Below are positions 46,433 to 57,795 of a stretch of 64,000 bases of DNA, one piece after another. Position numbers and translations under genes: made by a program. The notes beneath the pieces are model-generated. The model searched no databases. It was not told the DNA's origin and worked only from the letters and a program-made list of their open reading frames with translations. Position 1 is the first letter of the stretch, and each line of letters begins with the position of its first letter. The stretch comes from JAFAHD01 sp963772515 (GTDB lineage: Bacteria > Vulcanimicrobiota > Vulcanimicrobiia > Eremiobacterales > Eremiobacteraceae), in assembly GCA_963772515.1 (NCBI GenBank), contig CAVYXC010000002.1:1132900-1196899 (forward strand), read 5' to 3'.

Positions 46433-47254
46433 GTGAAGCGGCGCCGGCTCGATGTCGCCGTGGCCGAAAAGCTCGGCACCTCGCGCACGCGAGCCCAGGC
46501 ATTGATCGTCGAAGGCCGGGTGCGCATCGACGGCGAGCCGCATCTCAAGGCCGGTGAGCTCGTCCCGCTCGATTCTGTTCTCGACGTGGAGGACGATGCG
46601 CGCTACGTCAGTCGCGGCGGCGCGAAACTCGAGCGCGCGCTGGACGAGTTCGGTTGGTCGCCCGCCGGCCTGCGCTGTCTTGATGTGGGTGCCTCCACGG
46701 GCGGATTCACCGACTGCCTGCTTCAACGTGGGGCTGCGGTGGTCACCGCGGTCGATGTCGGCTACGGTCAGATCGCGTGGTCGCTGCGCAACGACCCGCG
46801 CGTGCGGTTGTTCGAACGCTGCAACTTCCGCCATGCCACGCCCGAGCAGTTGGGAGGGCCGTTCCAGTTCGCATGTGCCGACGTCTCGTTCATCTCGCTC
46901 GCCAAGCTGGCGCCGGCGTTGGCGGCGATGCTCGAGCCCAAGTCGCGCTGCGTCGTGCTCGTCAAACCGCAATTCGAAGCGGGCCGCCAGTGGGTGACGC
47001 GCGGCGGCGTCGTGCGCGACCCACAGGGCCATATCGAAGCCATCGAGACCGTTGCGAGTGCCTTCGCTTCGAACGGCCTGGAACCACGCGCGTTGACCTA
47101 TTCGCCGTTGTTGGGTCCGGCGGGCAACATCGAATTCTTGCTCGGCGCGGAACGAGAAGTAGCGGCGCGTTCCTCGAACGCACCATCTCCAGAGGGCGCC
47201 CCGCTGGACGTGGCGGGGGTTGTCCGAAAGGCCCACGAAACGCTCGAGAAATGA
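46433..47254 (+). CDS. tlyA: TlyA-type rRNA 2'-O-methyltransferase (273 aa)
   Basis: GTG 46433. N-terminal S4 domain (RRRLDVAVAEKLGTSRTRAQ) and FtsJ-like methyltransferase: YVSRGGAKLERAL, CLDVGASTGGFTDCLLQRGA (SAM loop), VLVKPQFEAGR. It methylates cytidine ribose in 16S and/or 23S rRNA. Overlaps nadK by 4 nt. Confidence 0.94.
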   Translation: MKRRRLDVAVAEKLGTSRTRAQALIVEGRVRIDGEPHLKAGELVPLDSVLDVEDDARYVSRGGAKLERALDEFGWSPAGLRCLDVGASTGGFTDCLLQRGAAVVTAVDVGYGQIAWSLRNDPRVRLFERCNFRHATPEQLGGPFQFACADVSFISLAKLAPALAAMLEPKSRCVVLVKPQFEAGRQWVTRGGVVRDPQGHIEAIETVASAFASNGLEPRALTYSPLLGPAGNIEFLLGAEREVAARSSNAPSPEGAPLDVAGVVRKAHETLEK

Positions 47255-48135
47255 AGACCGGCGAGCATCTGAAGGTCTCGAACCTCGCGCTCTACGTGGA
47301 CACGCAGCGCGCGGAAGCTGTCGCCGCGGCGAAGAAAGTGGCTGGCCTCGCCGCACAATCCGGTGTCACGCTGCAGCTCGCCCAAAAGCAGGCGGATTCG
47401 CTCCATCTCAACGGAGCGGGCGTGTCGACGTTCCCGATGTCGGCTGATCTGCTTGTCTCCCTCGGCGGTGACGGCACTCTTCTGAGAGCTGCCCACCTCG
47501 CGGCATCGTTCGACGTGCCGATCATCGGCGTCGACTTCGGGCACATGGGCTTTTTGACGCAGATCGAACGCACGGACTTCGAGCACGTGCTGCCGCGCTT
47601 GCTGCGCGACGGATTCGAGACCGAGTCCCGCACCGCGCTAGACGCCCGCCTGCTCGGCTCGGAGCAGCATTTCTTCGCCCTCAACGACATCTATTTGGAC
47701 CGCAGCCATCACGGCAACCTGATGTCGCTCGGCATATGGATCAGCGGGCAGCAGGTCGCCGATATTCCTGCGGATGGGATCGTCGTCGCAAGCCCAACCG
47801 GTTCGACTGCGTATTTCTTGTCCGCCGGCGGCCCGATCATGGCTCCGGGGCTGGACGCGTTCGGCATCGCGCCGATCAATCCGCACACGCTGTTCTCCCG
47901 GCCGTTGGTCGTGAGCGCTTCGGAGACGATCCGCATCTCGGTGCCCAAAGACGAGCGCGGCGCCAACCTGTATGTCGACGGCAAGCTCGAGGTCGACGTG
48001 CCGGCGGGGTCGGTCGTCGAGATCGTGCGTGCCGCGCGCAAGGTGAAGTTCGTGCGCTTGGACGAGCGTCAGTTCTTCGCGATGCTCGAGCGCAAGCTGC
48101 ATTGGGGCGTCTCGATCAAGCGATCGTTCGAGTAG
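47251..48135 (+). CDS. nadK: NAD kinase (294 aa)
   Basis: ATG 47251. VSLGGDGTLLRAAHLAA carries the GGDGT ATP-binding motif; GVDFGHMGFLTQIE and ASPTGSTAYFLSAGGPIMAP are the substrate loops. Makes NADP+. tlyA-nadK-recN is a widely conserved order. Confidence 0.96.
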   Translation: MKTGEHLKVSNLALYVDTQRAEAVAAAKKVAGLAAQSGVTLQLAQKQADSLHLNGAGVSTFPMSADLLVSLGGDGTLLRAAHLAASFDVPIIGVDFGHMGFLTQIERTDFEHVLPRLLRDGFETESRTALDARLLGSEQHFFALNDIYLDRSHHGNLMSLGIWISGQQVADIPADGIVVASPTGSTAYFLSAGGPIMAPGLDAFGIAPINPHTLFSRPLVVSASETIRISVPKDERGANLYVDGKLEVDVPAGSVVEIVRAARKVKFVRLDERQFFAMLERKLHWGVSIKRSFE

Positions 48136-49809
48136 ATGCTTCGTTCGCTGACCGTGCAAGGGTTCGGGCTGATCGACCGCACGTCGGTCGAGCTCAAGCC
48201 GGGCCTTAACGCGTTCACCGGCGAGACCGGCGGCGGCAAGTCGATGGTCATCGATGCGCTTGGCTTCGTGTTCGGCGAGCGAGCCGGGCCAGACGTCGTG
48301 CGCGCAGGCAGCGACAAGGCGACGGTGTTCGCCGAGCTGTTCGTCAATGGCACCGCGCTGGCGTGGTTGCGCGACAACGGGCTTGAGGCCGATGACGACG
48401 CGCTGGTGCTCAGCCGCGAGTACTCCTCCACCGGTCGCTCGTCCGCGCGCGTGAACGGCAAGCCGGTGACGGCAGGCCAGCTCCGCGAGCTCGCGGACAT
48501 CGTGCTCGACGTGGTGGGGCAGCACGAGCATCAACGATTGCTGCAGCCCGCGCAACACCTCGAACTGCTCGATGCGTATGCCGGCGAAGCGACCCTTGCG
48601 AAGCGAAGCGAGGTCGCCGCATTGGTGGGCGAGTCGCGGGCTATCGCGCGCGAGCTCGAGGAGCTGCGCACGTCGGGCGATCAGTCGCTGCGCGCGCTCG
48701 AGGATGCTCGTTTCGCGGCCCAAGAGATCCGCGAGGCGAAGCTGGAGCCGGGAGAGCTGGAGGCGCTGCGCGAGCGGCGCACGATGCTCGCGCACGCCGC
48801 GAAGATCGCGCAGGCGGTCGAGACGGCGATCGAAGCGATCGATGACGCCGATCGAGGAGCGACGACGCAGCTCGGCCGCGCGGCCGCCGCGCTGGGTAGT
48901 GTGTCGAGTTACGCCTCCTCGCTGCGCGATTTCAACGATCAAGCCAAAGGCCTGCAGAGCAGCGCACAAGATCTGAGTTTCGCGTTGGCGGCGCTGCGCG
49001 AAGAAGGCGCGTTCGACCCGGCACAGCTCGATGAAGTCGAAGACCGGCTTGCGCTGTTGGAGCGCGTGCTGCGCAAGTACGGGCCTACGGTGGAGGACGC
49101 GCTTGCCGCCTGCGCGCGGTTCGAAGCCGCGGCCGGCAAACTTGAAAATCGCGAGGGCGAGATGCGCCGCCTCGAAACCGCAAAGGCGGAGGGCGAATCC
49201 AAACTTCGCGAAGCGGCGGCTGACCTTACCAAACAGCGCAAGGCCGCCGCGAGTCGGCTCGCGACGCGTGTCGAGAGCGAGCTGCAGCGGCTCAACATGC
49301 GCGGGGCCACCTTCGCATGCTCGATCGAGCCGGCGAACGAGATTGCATCGTCGGGCGCTGACCGCATCGAGTTTGTGGCGGCGCTCAACCCCAAAGAACC
49401 GCAGCGGGCGATCGCGAAGTCGGCCTCGGGCGGCGAACTCGCCCGGCTGCTGCTCGCGCTCAAGCTCGCCTTTGCGAAAGTGGATCCGCATCCAGTCGTC
49501 GTGCTCGACGAGATCGATGCTGGCATCGGCGGCGCGGCTGCGCGCGCGGTCGGCGAACGGATCGCCGAGCTGGCGGGCGACGTGCAGGTGTTATGCGTGA
49601 CGCACCTCGCGCAGATCGCGACGTTCGCGGCGCACAACGTGGTGATGGAGAAGATGACCAAGCAGGGCCGCTCGGTGATCGCGGCACGCACGCTGTCGGG
49701 AAAAGAAGAGGTGCGCGCTGAGATCGCGCGCATGCTCGCCGGCGACTCGGAAAGCAACGAAGCGCTCCGGCACGCTGAGTCGCTACTCAAGAAGCGGCAG
49801 GCTGGCTGA
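48136..49809 (+). CDS. recN: DNA repair protein RecN (557 aa)
   Basis: ATG directly after nadK. SMC-like: Walker A FTGETGGGKSMVID (usually GETGAGKS; here Gly replaces Ala), DIVLDVVGQHEHQRLL, long coiled-coil arms, ABC signature KSASGGELARLLLALKLAF and Walker B VVVLDEIDAGIGG. It acts at double-strand breaks. I see no LexA-type box immediately in front of it. Confidence 0.96.
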   Translation: MLRSLTVQGFGLIDRTSVELKPGLNAFTGETGGGKSMVIDALGFVFGERAGPDVVRAGSDKATVFAELFVNGTALAWLRDNGLEADDDALVLSREYSSTGRSSARVNGKPVTAGQLRELADIVLDVVGQHEHQRLLQPAQHLELLDAYAGEATLAKRSEVAALVGESRAIARELEELRTSGDQSLRALEDARFAAQEIREAKLEPGELEALRERRTMLAHAAKIAQAVETAIEAIDDADRGATTQLGRAAAALGSVSSYASSLRDFNDQAKGLQSSAQDLSFALAALREEGAFDPAQLDEVEDRLALLERVLRKYGPTVEDALAACARFEAAAGKLENREGEMRRLETAKAEGESKLREAAADLTKQRKAAASRLATRVESELQRLNMRGATFACSIEPANEIASSGADRIEFVAALNPKEPQRAIAKSASGGELARLLLALKLAFAKVDPHPVVVLDEIDAGIGGAAARAVGERIAELAGDVQVLCVTHLAQIATFAAHNVVMEKMTKQGRSVIAARTLSGKEEVRAEIARMLAGDSESNEALRHAESLLKKRQAG

Positions 49810-50588
49810 TGCGGCGGACGTTATTACTGGCGCCAGCCGTCATTGCGCTCACGATCGCCTGCGCGGGGGTCGCACTCGGGTCGTCGCTTCAGGGCTCTGT
49901 GATTCGTGCCGATACCGGTGCCCCGATTTCAAGCGCACTAGTCGAGGCTTATCTCGAACCGGCCGGTAGCCTCGAAGCGATAGTGAGAACCGATGCGAAC
50001 GGTGACTTCTTGATTTCTGATCTTCAAGCCGGTCGATACCACCTTATCTTACACGCAGCGCCGCTACTTGACACGATTATCCAGGGCATCAGTCTCGGGG
50101 CATCCGATAATTTCAAGGTACCGCTTCCCCTGACAATGGAGCTGGCGTACATTCAGTTCATTCCGAGTGGCATGAGGTTTGATCCGAAGCACCAAGCGCG
50201 CGTACGCGGAGTGGTTATGAGAGCCAGCACAGACCAGGATGGGAGAACAACGATTCATCCCCTTCAGGGCGCACAAGTTAGTGTGGTCAGGCTTTGGGGC
50301 AATTCATCCTCTGGCAGCGCTACTACTGATTCCGCGGGAGCGTTTGCGATCGGCCTTCTGACGCCCGGCTCATACACACTAAGAGTTGAGGGAACGGATG
50401 ACACTGTCTCGCTCGACCTCTTGCCGGGGAGCAACGTTCTTGTGGCAAGACCCTTTATTGTCGCGGACGGGCGCTACGAGGACATCTACCGCCTCGAGGT
50501 GCCTGATCGGTGCGGCCGTCTCGTAGAGCCCCAACAAACTTCAGATGTCTATGTCGTGTGCGGGGAAAGCCTGACGACGAACCCCTGA
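49809..50588 (+). CDS. exported protein with two carboxypeptidase-regulatory-like domains (259 aa)
   Basis: ATG 49809 overlaps the recN stop by one base. Signal peptide (ends GVALGSS), then two beta-sandwich units: SLQGSVIRADTGAPISSALVEA and ARVRGVVMRASTDQDG with SAGAFAIGLLTPGSYTLRVEG. Codon use is visibly less G/C-biased than its neighbours. It may be a later arrival. Likely a structural envelope protein; no enzyme motif seen. Confidence 0.65.
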   Translation: MRRTLLLAPAVIALTIACAGVALGSSLQGSVIRADTGAPISSALVEAYLEPAGSLEAIVRTDANGDFLISDLQAGRYHLILHAAPLLDTIIQGISLGASDNFKVPLPLTMELAYIQFIPSGMRFDPKHQARVRGVVMRASTDQDGRTTIHPLQGAQVSVVRLWGNSSSGSATTDSAGAFAIGLLTPGSYTLRVEGTDDTVSLDLLPGSNVLVARPFIVADGRYEDIYRLEVPDRCGRLVEPQQTSDVYVVCGESLTTNP

Positions 50589-50668
50589 TCCACCGGACGG
50601 CGGCAGCAAACGCGGAAAGTAGCAGCCGGCACGCGGGAAGGCGGGATTCGACGCGCTTTTTGGGACGG

Positions 50669-50684
50669 TTATCCACACCTGTGG
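50669..50684. other. DnaA-box-like palindrome upstream of the rRNA promoter
   Basis: TTATCCACA (50669-50677) is a perfect DnaA box, directly followed by CTGTGGA on the other strand; together they form a near-palindrome TTATCCACACCTGTGGAA. It lies about 75 nt upstream of the rRNA -35. Only one pair is seen, with no AT-rich unwinding region, so it is not an origin; regulation of rRNA transcription is conceivable. Confidence 0.5.
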
Positions 50685-50756
50685 AAACGGAAGGCGGCCC
50701 GAACGCGTTATAGAAGATAGGAGGTCCGGCTGGATGGCCGCACCTCAGGGTTTTCC

Positions 50757-50785
50757 TTGACTACCGCATGGCGGAATGATAGAAT
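50757..50785 (+). promoter_or_regulatory. rRNA operon promoter
   Basis: TTGACT (50757-50762), 17 nt spacer, TAGAAT (50780-50785). It is the best promoter-like site between recN's operon and 16S. The 420-nt leader after it contains boxA, a GCCGGC/GCCGGT hairpin near 50925-50945 with a T-rich tail, another GAGCCG/CGGCTC hairpin near 51094, and a palindromic repeat. Confidence 0.8.
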
Positions 50786-50861
50786 ACCCTGCGTGGCTCG
50801 ACTTTCGTGCTCCATTGGATGCTCGAAAGCCAGACCCGAAAAGGGTCCTGGGCTTGGGTCG

Positions 50862-50876
50862 TGTTCTTTGAAAACT
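50862..50876 (+). promoter_or_regulatory. boxA antitermination site, 16S leader
   Basis: TGTTCTTTGAAAACT is identical to the boxA of Bacillus rRNA leaders. NusB (encoded at 42372-42872) with S10 binds it to protect rRNA transcription from termination. The same 15 bases recur in the spacer at 53059. Confidence 0.85.
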
Positions 50877-51161
50877 AAACAGCGCAGACGCAATTAAATT
50901 CGTGGGTCCCAAGCGACAAGAAGTGGGGCCGGCGCAAGCCGGTCTTTTGATTTCTTGGCGCAAGGGTTGTCAAAAAACATGTCGTCTGGAACGGGCGGAT
51001 TTATCCGACCGATCGCAGCGACCCTCATCGGGCTTGGATTTGGCCCCCCTGATGTTGTAGCGCCACTCGACCACCGAGTGGTGCCAGCTAAAAGAGCCGC
51101 CAAACGGCTCGTTTATAGATTTGACTCTGATCGAACGCCGTCTAACCCACGGCAAATGGAG

Positions 51162-51181
51162 CGGTCGAATTCATTCGACCG
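51162..51181. repeat. 20-bp palindrome, copy 1 (16S leader)
   Basis: CGGTCGAATTCATTCGACCG, perfect 9-bp arms with a 2-nt loop, preceded by TGGAG. It sits about 27 nt before 16S. Confidence 0.85.
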
Positions 51182-51207
51182 GTTCATGATCGGAGTTCAC
51201 AAGATGT

Positions 51208-52743
<1,536 letters not shown>

Positions 52744-52750
52744 TCTGGGA

Positions 52751-52768
52751 GATCGAATTCGTTCGATC
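52751..52768. repeat. palindrome variant, copy 2 (16S trailer)
   Basis: GATCGAATTCGTTCGATC, arms of 7 bp, about 16 nt after the 16S end. It is a variant of the 20-bp family with GATCGAA arms. Confidence 0.7.
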
Positions 52769-52920
52769 GCCCATATTCAGAAAAAGATCTCGGTTTCACC
52801 GGGGTCTTCTTCCTAGGTCGTACACGAATAAGTCGCGCTGCGGAGTCCGTCCGGCCCCTCAAGGCTAAGGATGCGCCCCGCCGCGCGGCGTTTCGCGTCA
52901 ATTTACATCGCAAGATGTAG

Positions 52921-52940
52921 CGGTCGAATTTATTCGACCG
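52921..52940. repeat. 20-bp palindrome, copy 3 (spacer)
   Basis: CGGTCGAATTTATTCGACCG, perfect arms, preceded by GATGTAG. Confidence 0.85.
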
Positions 52941-53058
52941 GCGCTGTTTAGCTTTGAGAGAACAGGGCCGTCCGCGCCTCGTGCGCCGGCGGTAACCCCT
53001 CTCGAGCGAGCGTCGCATCCGGATCGTCCTGGCTCAGGCCGGCGTCGGGTGCGGTGCC

Positions 53059-53073
53059 TGTTCTTTGAAAACT
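53059..53073 (+). promoter_or_regulatory. boxA antitermination site, spacer
   Basis: TGTTCTTTGAAAACT, the same 15 bases as in the 16S leader. It extends antitermination into the 23S gene. Confidence 0.8.
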
Positions 53074-53138
53074 GCATAGCGATCGTTGCGCGCACTGTAC
53101 GCGCAGCATCGTCACGAACGAAGCGGGTATTGCTGTAG

Positions 53139-53158
53139 CGGTCGGATTCATTCGACCG
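53139..53158. repeat. 20-bp palindrome, copy 4 (23S leader)
   Basis: CGGTCGGATTCATTCGACCG, one G-for-A change in the left arm (G.U in RNA), about 45 nt before 23S, preceded by TGTAG. Confidence 0.8.
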
Positions 53159-53392
53159 ACACAAAGATACCGCAGCTTTGCCGAAAAAATAACTCCATAT
53201 AAAAAGAGCGAGTAACTTAACAAGAGCACATAGGTGGATGCCTTGGCACTAGGACCGACGAAAGACGCGGTAACCTGCGATAAGCTCCGGGTAGCTGGCA
53301 ACAAGCGATGATCCGGAGGTTTCTGAATGAGGCAACTCACCAAGCCTAAAGCTTGGTATCCCTGAGTGAAAAAGATAGCTCAGGCGAAGGGC

Positions 53393-53430
<38 letters not shown>

Positions 53431-53445
53431 AAAATCAACCGAGAC

Positions 53446-53479
<34 letters not shown>

Positions 53480-54359
53480 CAAACTGCTGCAGCGTGATTC
53501 ACGACAGTGTTAGCTGTGGCAGGGTTGGAGGAGCGTTGCCTTCGATCTGTCGATCGAAGCGGAAGTTACAAAATCAGCGATTAGCGAAACTGGCCTGGAA
53601 AGGCCGGCCATAGAGAGTGATAGCCTCGTACGCGAAAATCAGCTGATCTTCCGAGACGTTTCCTGAGTACTTCGGGGCACGAGAAACCCCGAGGGAACCT
53701 GGGTGGACCATCATCCAAGGCTAAGTATTTCCTAGTGACCGATAGTGAACCAGTACCGTGAGGGAAAGGCGAAAAGAACCCCGGGAGGGGAGTGAAAGAG
53801 AACCTGAAACCGTGTGCTTACAATCCGTGAAAGGCCTATGCCGCGCAAGCGGAATGGCTGATCGCGTGCCTTTTGTGTAATGATCCGGCGAGTTAGTGTT
53901 GCAGGCAGGTTAAGGGCTTAAAACCCGGAGCCATAGCGAAAGCGAGTCTGAATAGGGCGTCATATTGTCTGTAATATTAGACCCGAAACTGGGTGATCTA
54001 TCCATGGCCAGGCTGAAGCGCAACTAAACTTGCGTGAAGGGCCGAACCTGTCGTTGTTGCAAAAACGTTGGATGAGCTGTGGATAGGGGTGAAAAGCCAA
54101 TCGAACCCAGAGATAGCTGGTTCTCCCTGAAATAGTTCTAGGGCTAGCCTCGGAATTTAACCCGTAGGGGTAGAGCACTGACAGGGCTAGGGGCCTTACC
54201 AGGTTACTGAACCCCATCAAACTCCGAATACTACGGCGCACATTCCGGGAGTCAGACAGTGGGGGATAAGCTCCATTGTCGAGAGACGAACAGGTCAGAC
54301 CGTCAGCTAAGGTCCCCAAGTATAGCTAAGTGGTAAAGGAAGTAGAGCCGCAATAACAA

Positions 54360-54422
<63 letters not shown>

Positions 54423-54755
54423 GTTCTGCGCCGAAAATGTAACGGGGCTCAAGCTATACACCGAAGCTACGGACTTCGATCGCAAGATCGGAGTGGTAAG
54501 GGAGCGTTCTGTTGTAGGCTGAAGGGTGACCGCGAGGACACCTGGACGAACCAGAAGTGCGAATGCCGGAATTAGTAGCGTTAAGTGGGGTGAGAAACCC
54601 CACCGCCGTAAGTCTAAGGTTTCCTGGGCGCTGTTTATCATCTCAGGGTTAGTCGGGACCTAAGCCGAGGCTGAGAAGCGTAGGCGATGGACAAGCCGTT
54701 AATAGTCGGCTACTAGCGACCCCGTTTGATCTTCCCCTTAATCGCTACGTTGGAG

Positions 54756-54775
54756 CGGTCGAATTTATTCGATCG
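54756..54775. repeat. 20-bp palindrome, copy 5 (inside mature 23S)
   Basis: CGGTCGAATTTATTCGATCG, one C-to-T change in the right arm that still pairs as G.U. It lies in a variable stem of the central part of 23S, preceded by TTGGAG as in other copies. Confidence 0.8.
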
Positions 54776-55322
54776 AGCTGCGTATCGCTAAGGGTGAGAT
54801 CGAGAAGCGAAGGCGTGACGCAGGAAGTTAGTCCAGCACCCTATCGGATGGGTGTTCAAGCATGTAGGGTGGATCGTAGGGAAATCCGCGATCCGGTTCA
54901 GACCGAAGCCCAAGGTGCGAATACGAGCCAACGCAAGGCGGCGAAGTGGACGATACTCAACTGCCAAGAAAAGCGTCTAGCAAGGGTCATCGCTACCCGT
55001 ACCGCAAACCGACACTGGTAGACTGGCAGAGTATGCCAAGGCGACGAGAGAACCCCTGTTAAGGAACTCGGCAAATTAGCCCCGTAACTTCGGGAAAAGG
55101 GGTGCCCTAGTAGCGTGCGCGCACTTGCTGTAGCGGCGCGAAAGGGTCGCAGTGAAATGGCCCGAGCGACTGTTTAACAAAAACACAGGTCTCTGCGAAC
55201 GCGAAAGCGGACGTATAGGGGCTGACGCCTGCCCGGTGCTGGAAGGTTAAGAGGAGAGGTTAGCCGCAAGGCGAGGCTTTGAATCGAAGCCCCAGTAAAC
55301 GGCTGCCGTAACTATAACGGTA

Positions 55323-55664
<342 letters not shown>

Positions 55665-55942
55665 AAGTTCCGACCTGCACGAATGGCGTAACGACTTGGG
55701 CACTGTCTCAATGGGGGGCTCGGCGAAGTTGCAATACGGGTGAAGATGCCCGTTACCCGCAGCAGGACGGAAAGACCCCGTGGAGCTTTACTGTACCCTG
55801 ATTTTGATTTTTGAAATTGACTGCGCAGGATAGGTGGGAGACGATGAAGTCGCATCTTCGGGTGCGATGGAGCCAACGTTGAGATACCACTCTGTCGGTT
55901 TCGGGAATCTAACTAGCAGCCGTGATCCGGCTGGAGGACATA

Positions 55943-55977
<35 letters not shown>

Positions 55978-56138
55978 CAAAGAGTAACGGAGGCGCCCAA
56001 AGGTCGACTCAGGTTGGTCGGAAATCAACCGTAAGAGTGCATAGGCAGAAGTCGGCTTAACTGCGAGACGTACATGTCGAGCAGGGACGAAAGTCGGGCT
56101 AAGTGATCCGGTGGTTTTGAATGGAAGAGCCATCGCTT

Positions 56139-56187
<49 letters not shown>

Positions 56188-56481
56188 CAATTTTGGGCTC
56201 GCCACTCGAGCGATCGAGTGGGCGATCAGTGACTCATATCGGTGGAACCCTTGCACGGCAAGGGCAATACCGAGGGAAGACCAGCGCATAATCGATCCTA
56301 ATGGACCGGTCGGATTCAATTCGATCGTGCCGATGGATTGCGCGGTCCCTGTAACGACTTCTCGCCAGCGCGCGAGAGATGGAAGCGCCGCGTCGCGAGA
56401 CGCAAATCTATCACTTCCATAACACGTCACCATCTCGAAAGAGATGAAGGTATAGTCTAAGCTACAAGTGATTGTAGATTG
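56188..56481 (+). other. group I intron 2 in 23S rRNA, site equivalent to E. coli 2473 (294 nt)
   Basis: Exons CCCCCAAGAGT | CCACATCGACGG. The 5' exon ends in U, the intron ends in G. Guide GCTC (near 56197) pairs with GAGU. Core: ATACCGAGGG at 56267, GTAACGACT at 56351-56359, AAGGTATAGTCT at 56447-56458. It shares the TCGGTG(G/A)A and core blocks with the other two, so all three are relatives. It carries copy 6 of the palindrome in a peripheral region. No coding capacity. Confidence 0.9.
56307..56327. repeat. palindrome copy 6 (inside intron 2)
   Basis: CGGTCGGATTCAATTCGATCG without its last base is the same family, with an added A in the loop and a T in the right arm. It lies between the ATACCGAGGG block and R element of intron 2. 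Confidence 0.7.
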
Positions 56482-56482
56482 C

Positions 56483-56517
<35 letters not shown>

Positions 56518-56601
56518 ATCGTCGCATCCTGGGGCTGTAGTAGGTCCCAAGGGTTTGGCTGTTCGCCAATTAAAGCGGTACGCGATCTGGGTTCAGAACG
56601 T

Positions 56602-56887
56602 AGAGAAACACTGCGTCTCCTCCGAGCAATTGGAGGATGTACATCGGCTATATCGGTGAAGCCCGACGTCAGCATCGACCGACGCTGACGGGGTAATACC
56701 GAGGGAAGTCGGGCACGGACAGAACGTGCCTTGACCCCGTAACGACTGAAGAGCGCAAGCTCTGAGATGGATGGTCACTGTCGCAGCGATGCGATAAATC
56801 TACGGCCGCCATCACACGCCGACTCCCGACTTAATCAGTCAGGATGAAGATATAGTCTATGCCACCAGGAATGGTGGAAGCAACATG
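56602..56887 (+). other. group I intron 3 in 23S rRNA, site equivalent to E. coli 2593 (286 nt)
   Basis: Exons GGGTTCAGAACGT | CGTGAGACAGTTCGG. The 5' exon ends in U, the intron ends in G (GCAACATG). Guide GCGT (near 56613) pairs with exon ACGU. Core: ATACCGAGGG at 56696, GTAACGACT at 56739-56747, AAGATATAGTCT at 56847-56858, the best match to the S consensus. The site is that of the Chlamydomonas chloroplast 23S intron (L2593, I-CreI), but no endonuclease is present here. Confidence 0.92.
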
Positions 56888-57305
56888 CGTGAGACAGTTC
56901 GGTCCCTATCCGCTGTGGGCGTTACAGACTTGAGGAGCGCTGACCCTAGTACGAGAGGACCGGGTTGGACGGACCGCTAGTGAACCGGTTGTCACGCCAG
57001 TGGCAGAGCCGGGTAGCCACGTCCGGATCTGATAAACGCTGAAAGCATCTAAGCGTGAAGCAGACTCCAAGATAAGGTCTGGATCCGCAAGGTGAAGACT
57101 CCTGGTAGTCCACCAGGTGATAGGCTGGAGGTAGAAGCGCAGTAATGCGTGCAGCTGACCAGTACTAATAAGTCGGAGAGTTATTCGCTCTTTGGAATCA
57201 TCAAGCGGCAAAGCTGGTAAGTTTCGTTCGTGACGTATATCGTTATGCAGTCTTCAGGGAGCAATGGCATGCGGGCCTCAGGGCCCGCCGCTCGCCCCCA
57301 AAAAT

Positions 57306-57423
57306 TTCCGGTGCTTATAGTGGTGGGGCAACACCCGTTCCCATTCCGAACACGGCAGTTAAGCCCACTAACGCCGATGGTACTCAGACCGCAGGGTCTG
57401 TGGGAGAGTAGGTAGGCGCCGGA
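57306..57423 (+). rRNA. rrf: 5S ribosomal RNA
   Basis: About 118 nt: TCCGGTGCTTATAGTGGTGG... CCCGTTCCCATTCCGAACACGG ... GGGAGAGTAGGTAGGCGCCGGA. The ends pair (TCCGGTGC with GCGCCGGA). It lies about 113 nt after 23S. Confidence 0.95.
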
Positions 57424-57435
57424 ATAATTGCAAGA

Positions 57436-57462
57436 GCCGGCCGCGCTATAGGCGCGGCCGGC
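57436..57462 (+). terminator. rRNA operon hairpin terminator
   Basis: Eleven-base-pair perfect stem GCCGGCCGCGC / GCGCGGCCGGC with a 5-nt loop. The T run after it is poor (TTGACTTA), so ending may be partly Rho-dependent. Confidence 0.7.
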
Positions 57463-57484
57463 TTGACTTATAGAGGACACGGTC

Positions 57485-57724
57485 ATGGGGAACAAACACA
57501 AGGCCGACTATTCCTTTCGAGCGCAGCAGTAAGCGCCGCAAAGGCTTCCCCTCGGAGACGCACGTTAAGCGCGGCTTTTAGGCTGGTTCATGACGACAAG
57601 GAACTCGCTGAGAAGCTCGGACGAAACGATCTCTGCCCCTGCGGCTCCGGCCGACGGTTTCAAGAAATGCTGCATGCGTGCCGGCAAGTACGATGGAAGC
57701 CGCCGCAACAGTTACGAACGATAG
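57485..57724 (+). pseudogene. SEC-C zinc-motif protein, frame broken three times
   Basis: Read with three +1 changes the product is a basic protein: MGNKHKADY / PFERSSKRRKGFPSETHVKRGF / RLVHDDKELAEKLGRNDLCPCGSG / FKKCCMRAGKYDG. The last part is the SEC-C zinc motif (CPCGSG-x-KKCC) seen at the end of SecA and in many small proteins. The breaks fall near 57509-57518, 57571-57580 and 57651-57660, all in or beside T runs. Function unknown; the small stand-alone SEC-C proteins may bind ribosomes. Either a pseudogene or homopolymer error. Confidence 0.6.
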
Positions 57725-57748
57725 ATCTTTGAGCGCCGTACACGAGAT

Positions 57749-57785
57749 AGAGCCGACCACGCATCAGCGCGGTCGGCTCTTTACT
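57749..57785 (+). terminator. hairpin terminator between SEC-C gene and secreted-repeat gene
   Basis: AGAGCCGACC pairs with GGTCGGCTCT across a 12-nt loop, followed by TTACTATT. It can end transcription from the left and, on the other strand, the minus-strand gene at 57796. Confidence 0.7.
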
Positions 57786-57795
57786 ATTAAGCTGT

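Noticed and set aside
50669..50684. Replication origin
   Set aside because: Only one pair of DnaA boxes, no cluster, no AT-rich stretch and no dnaA or dnaN gene.
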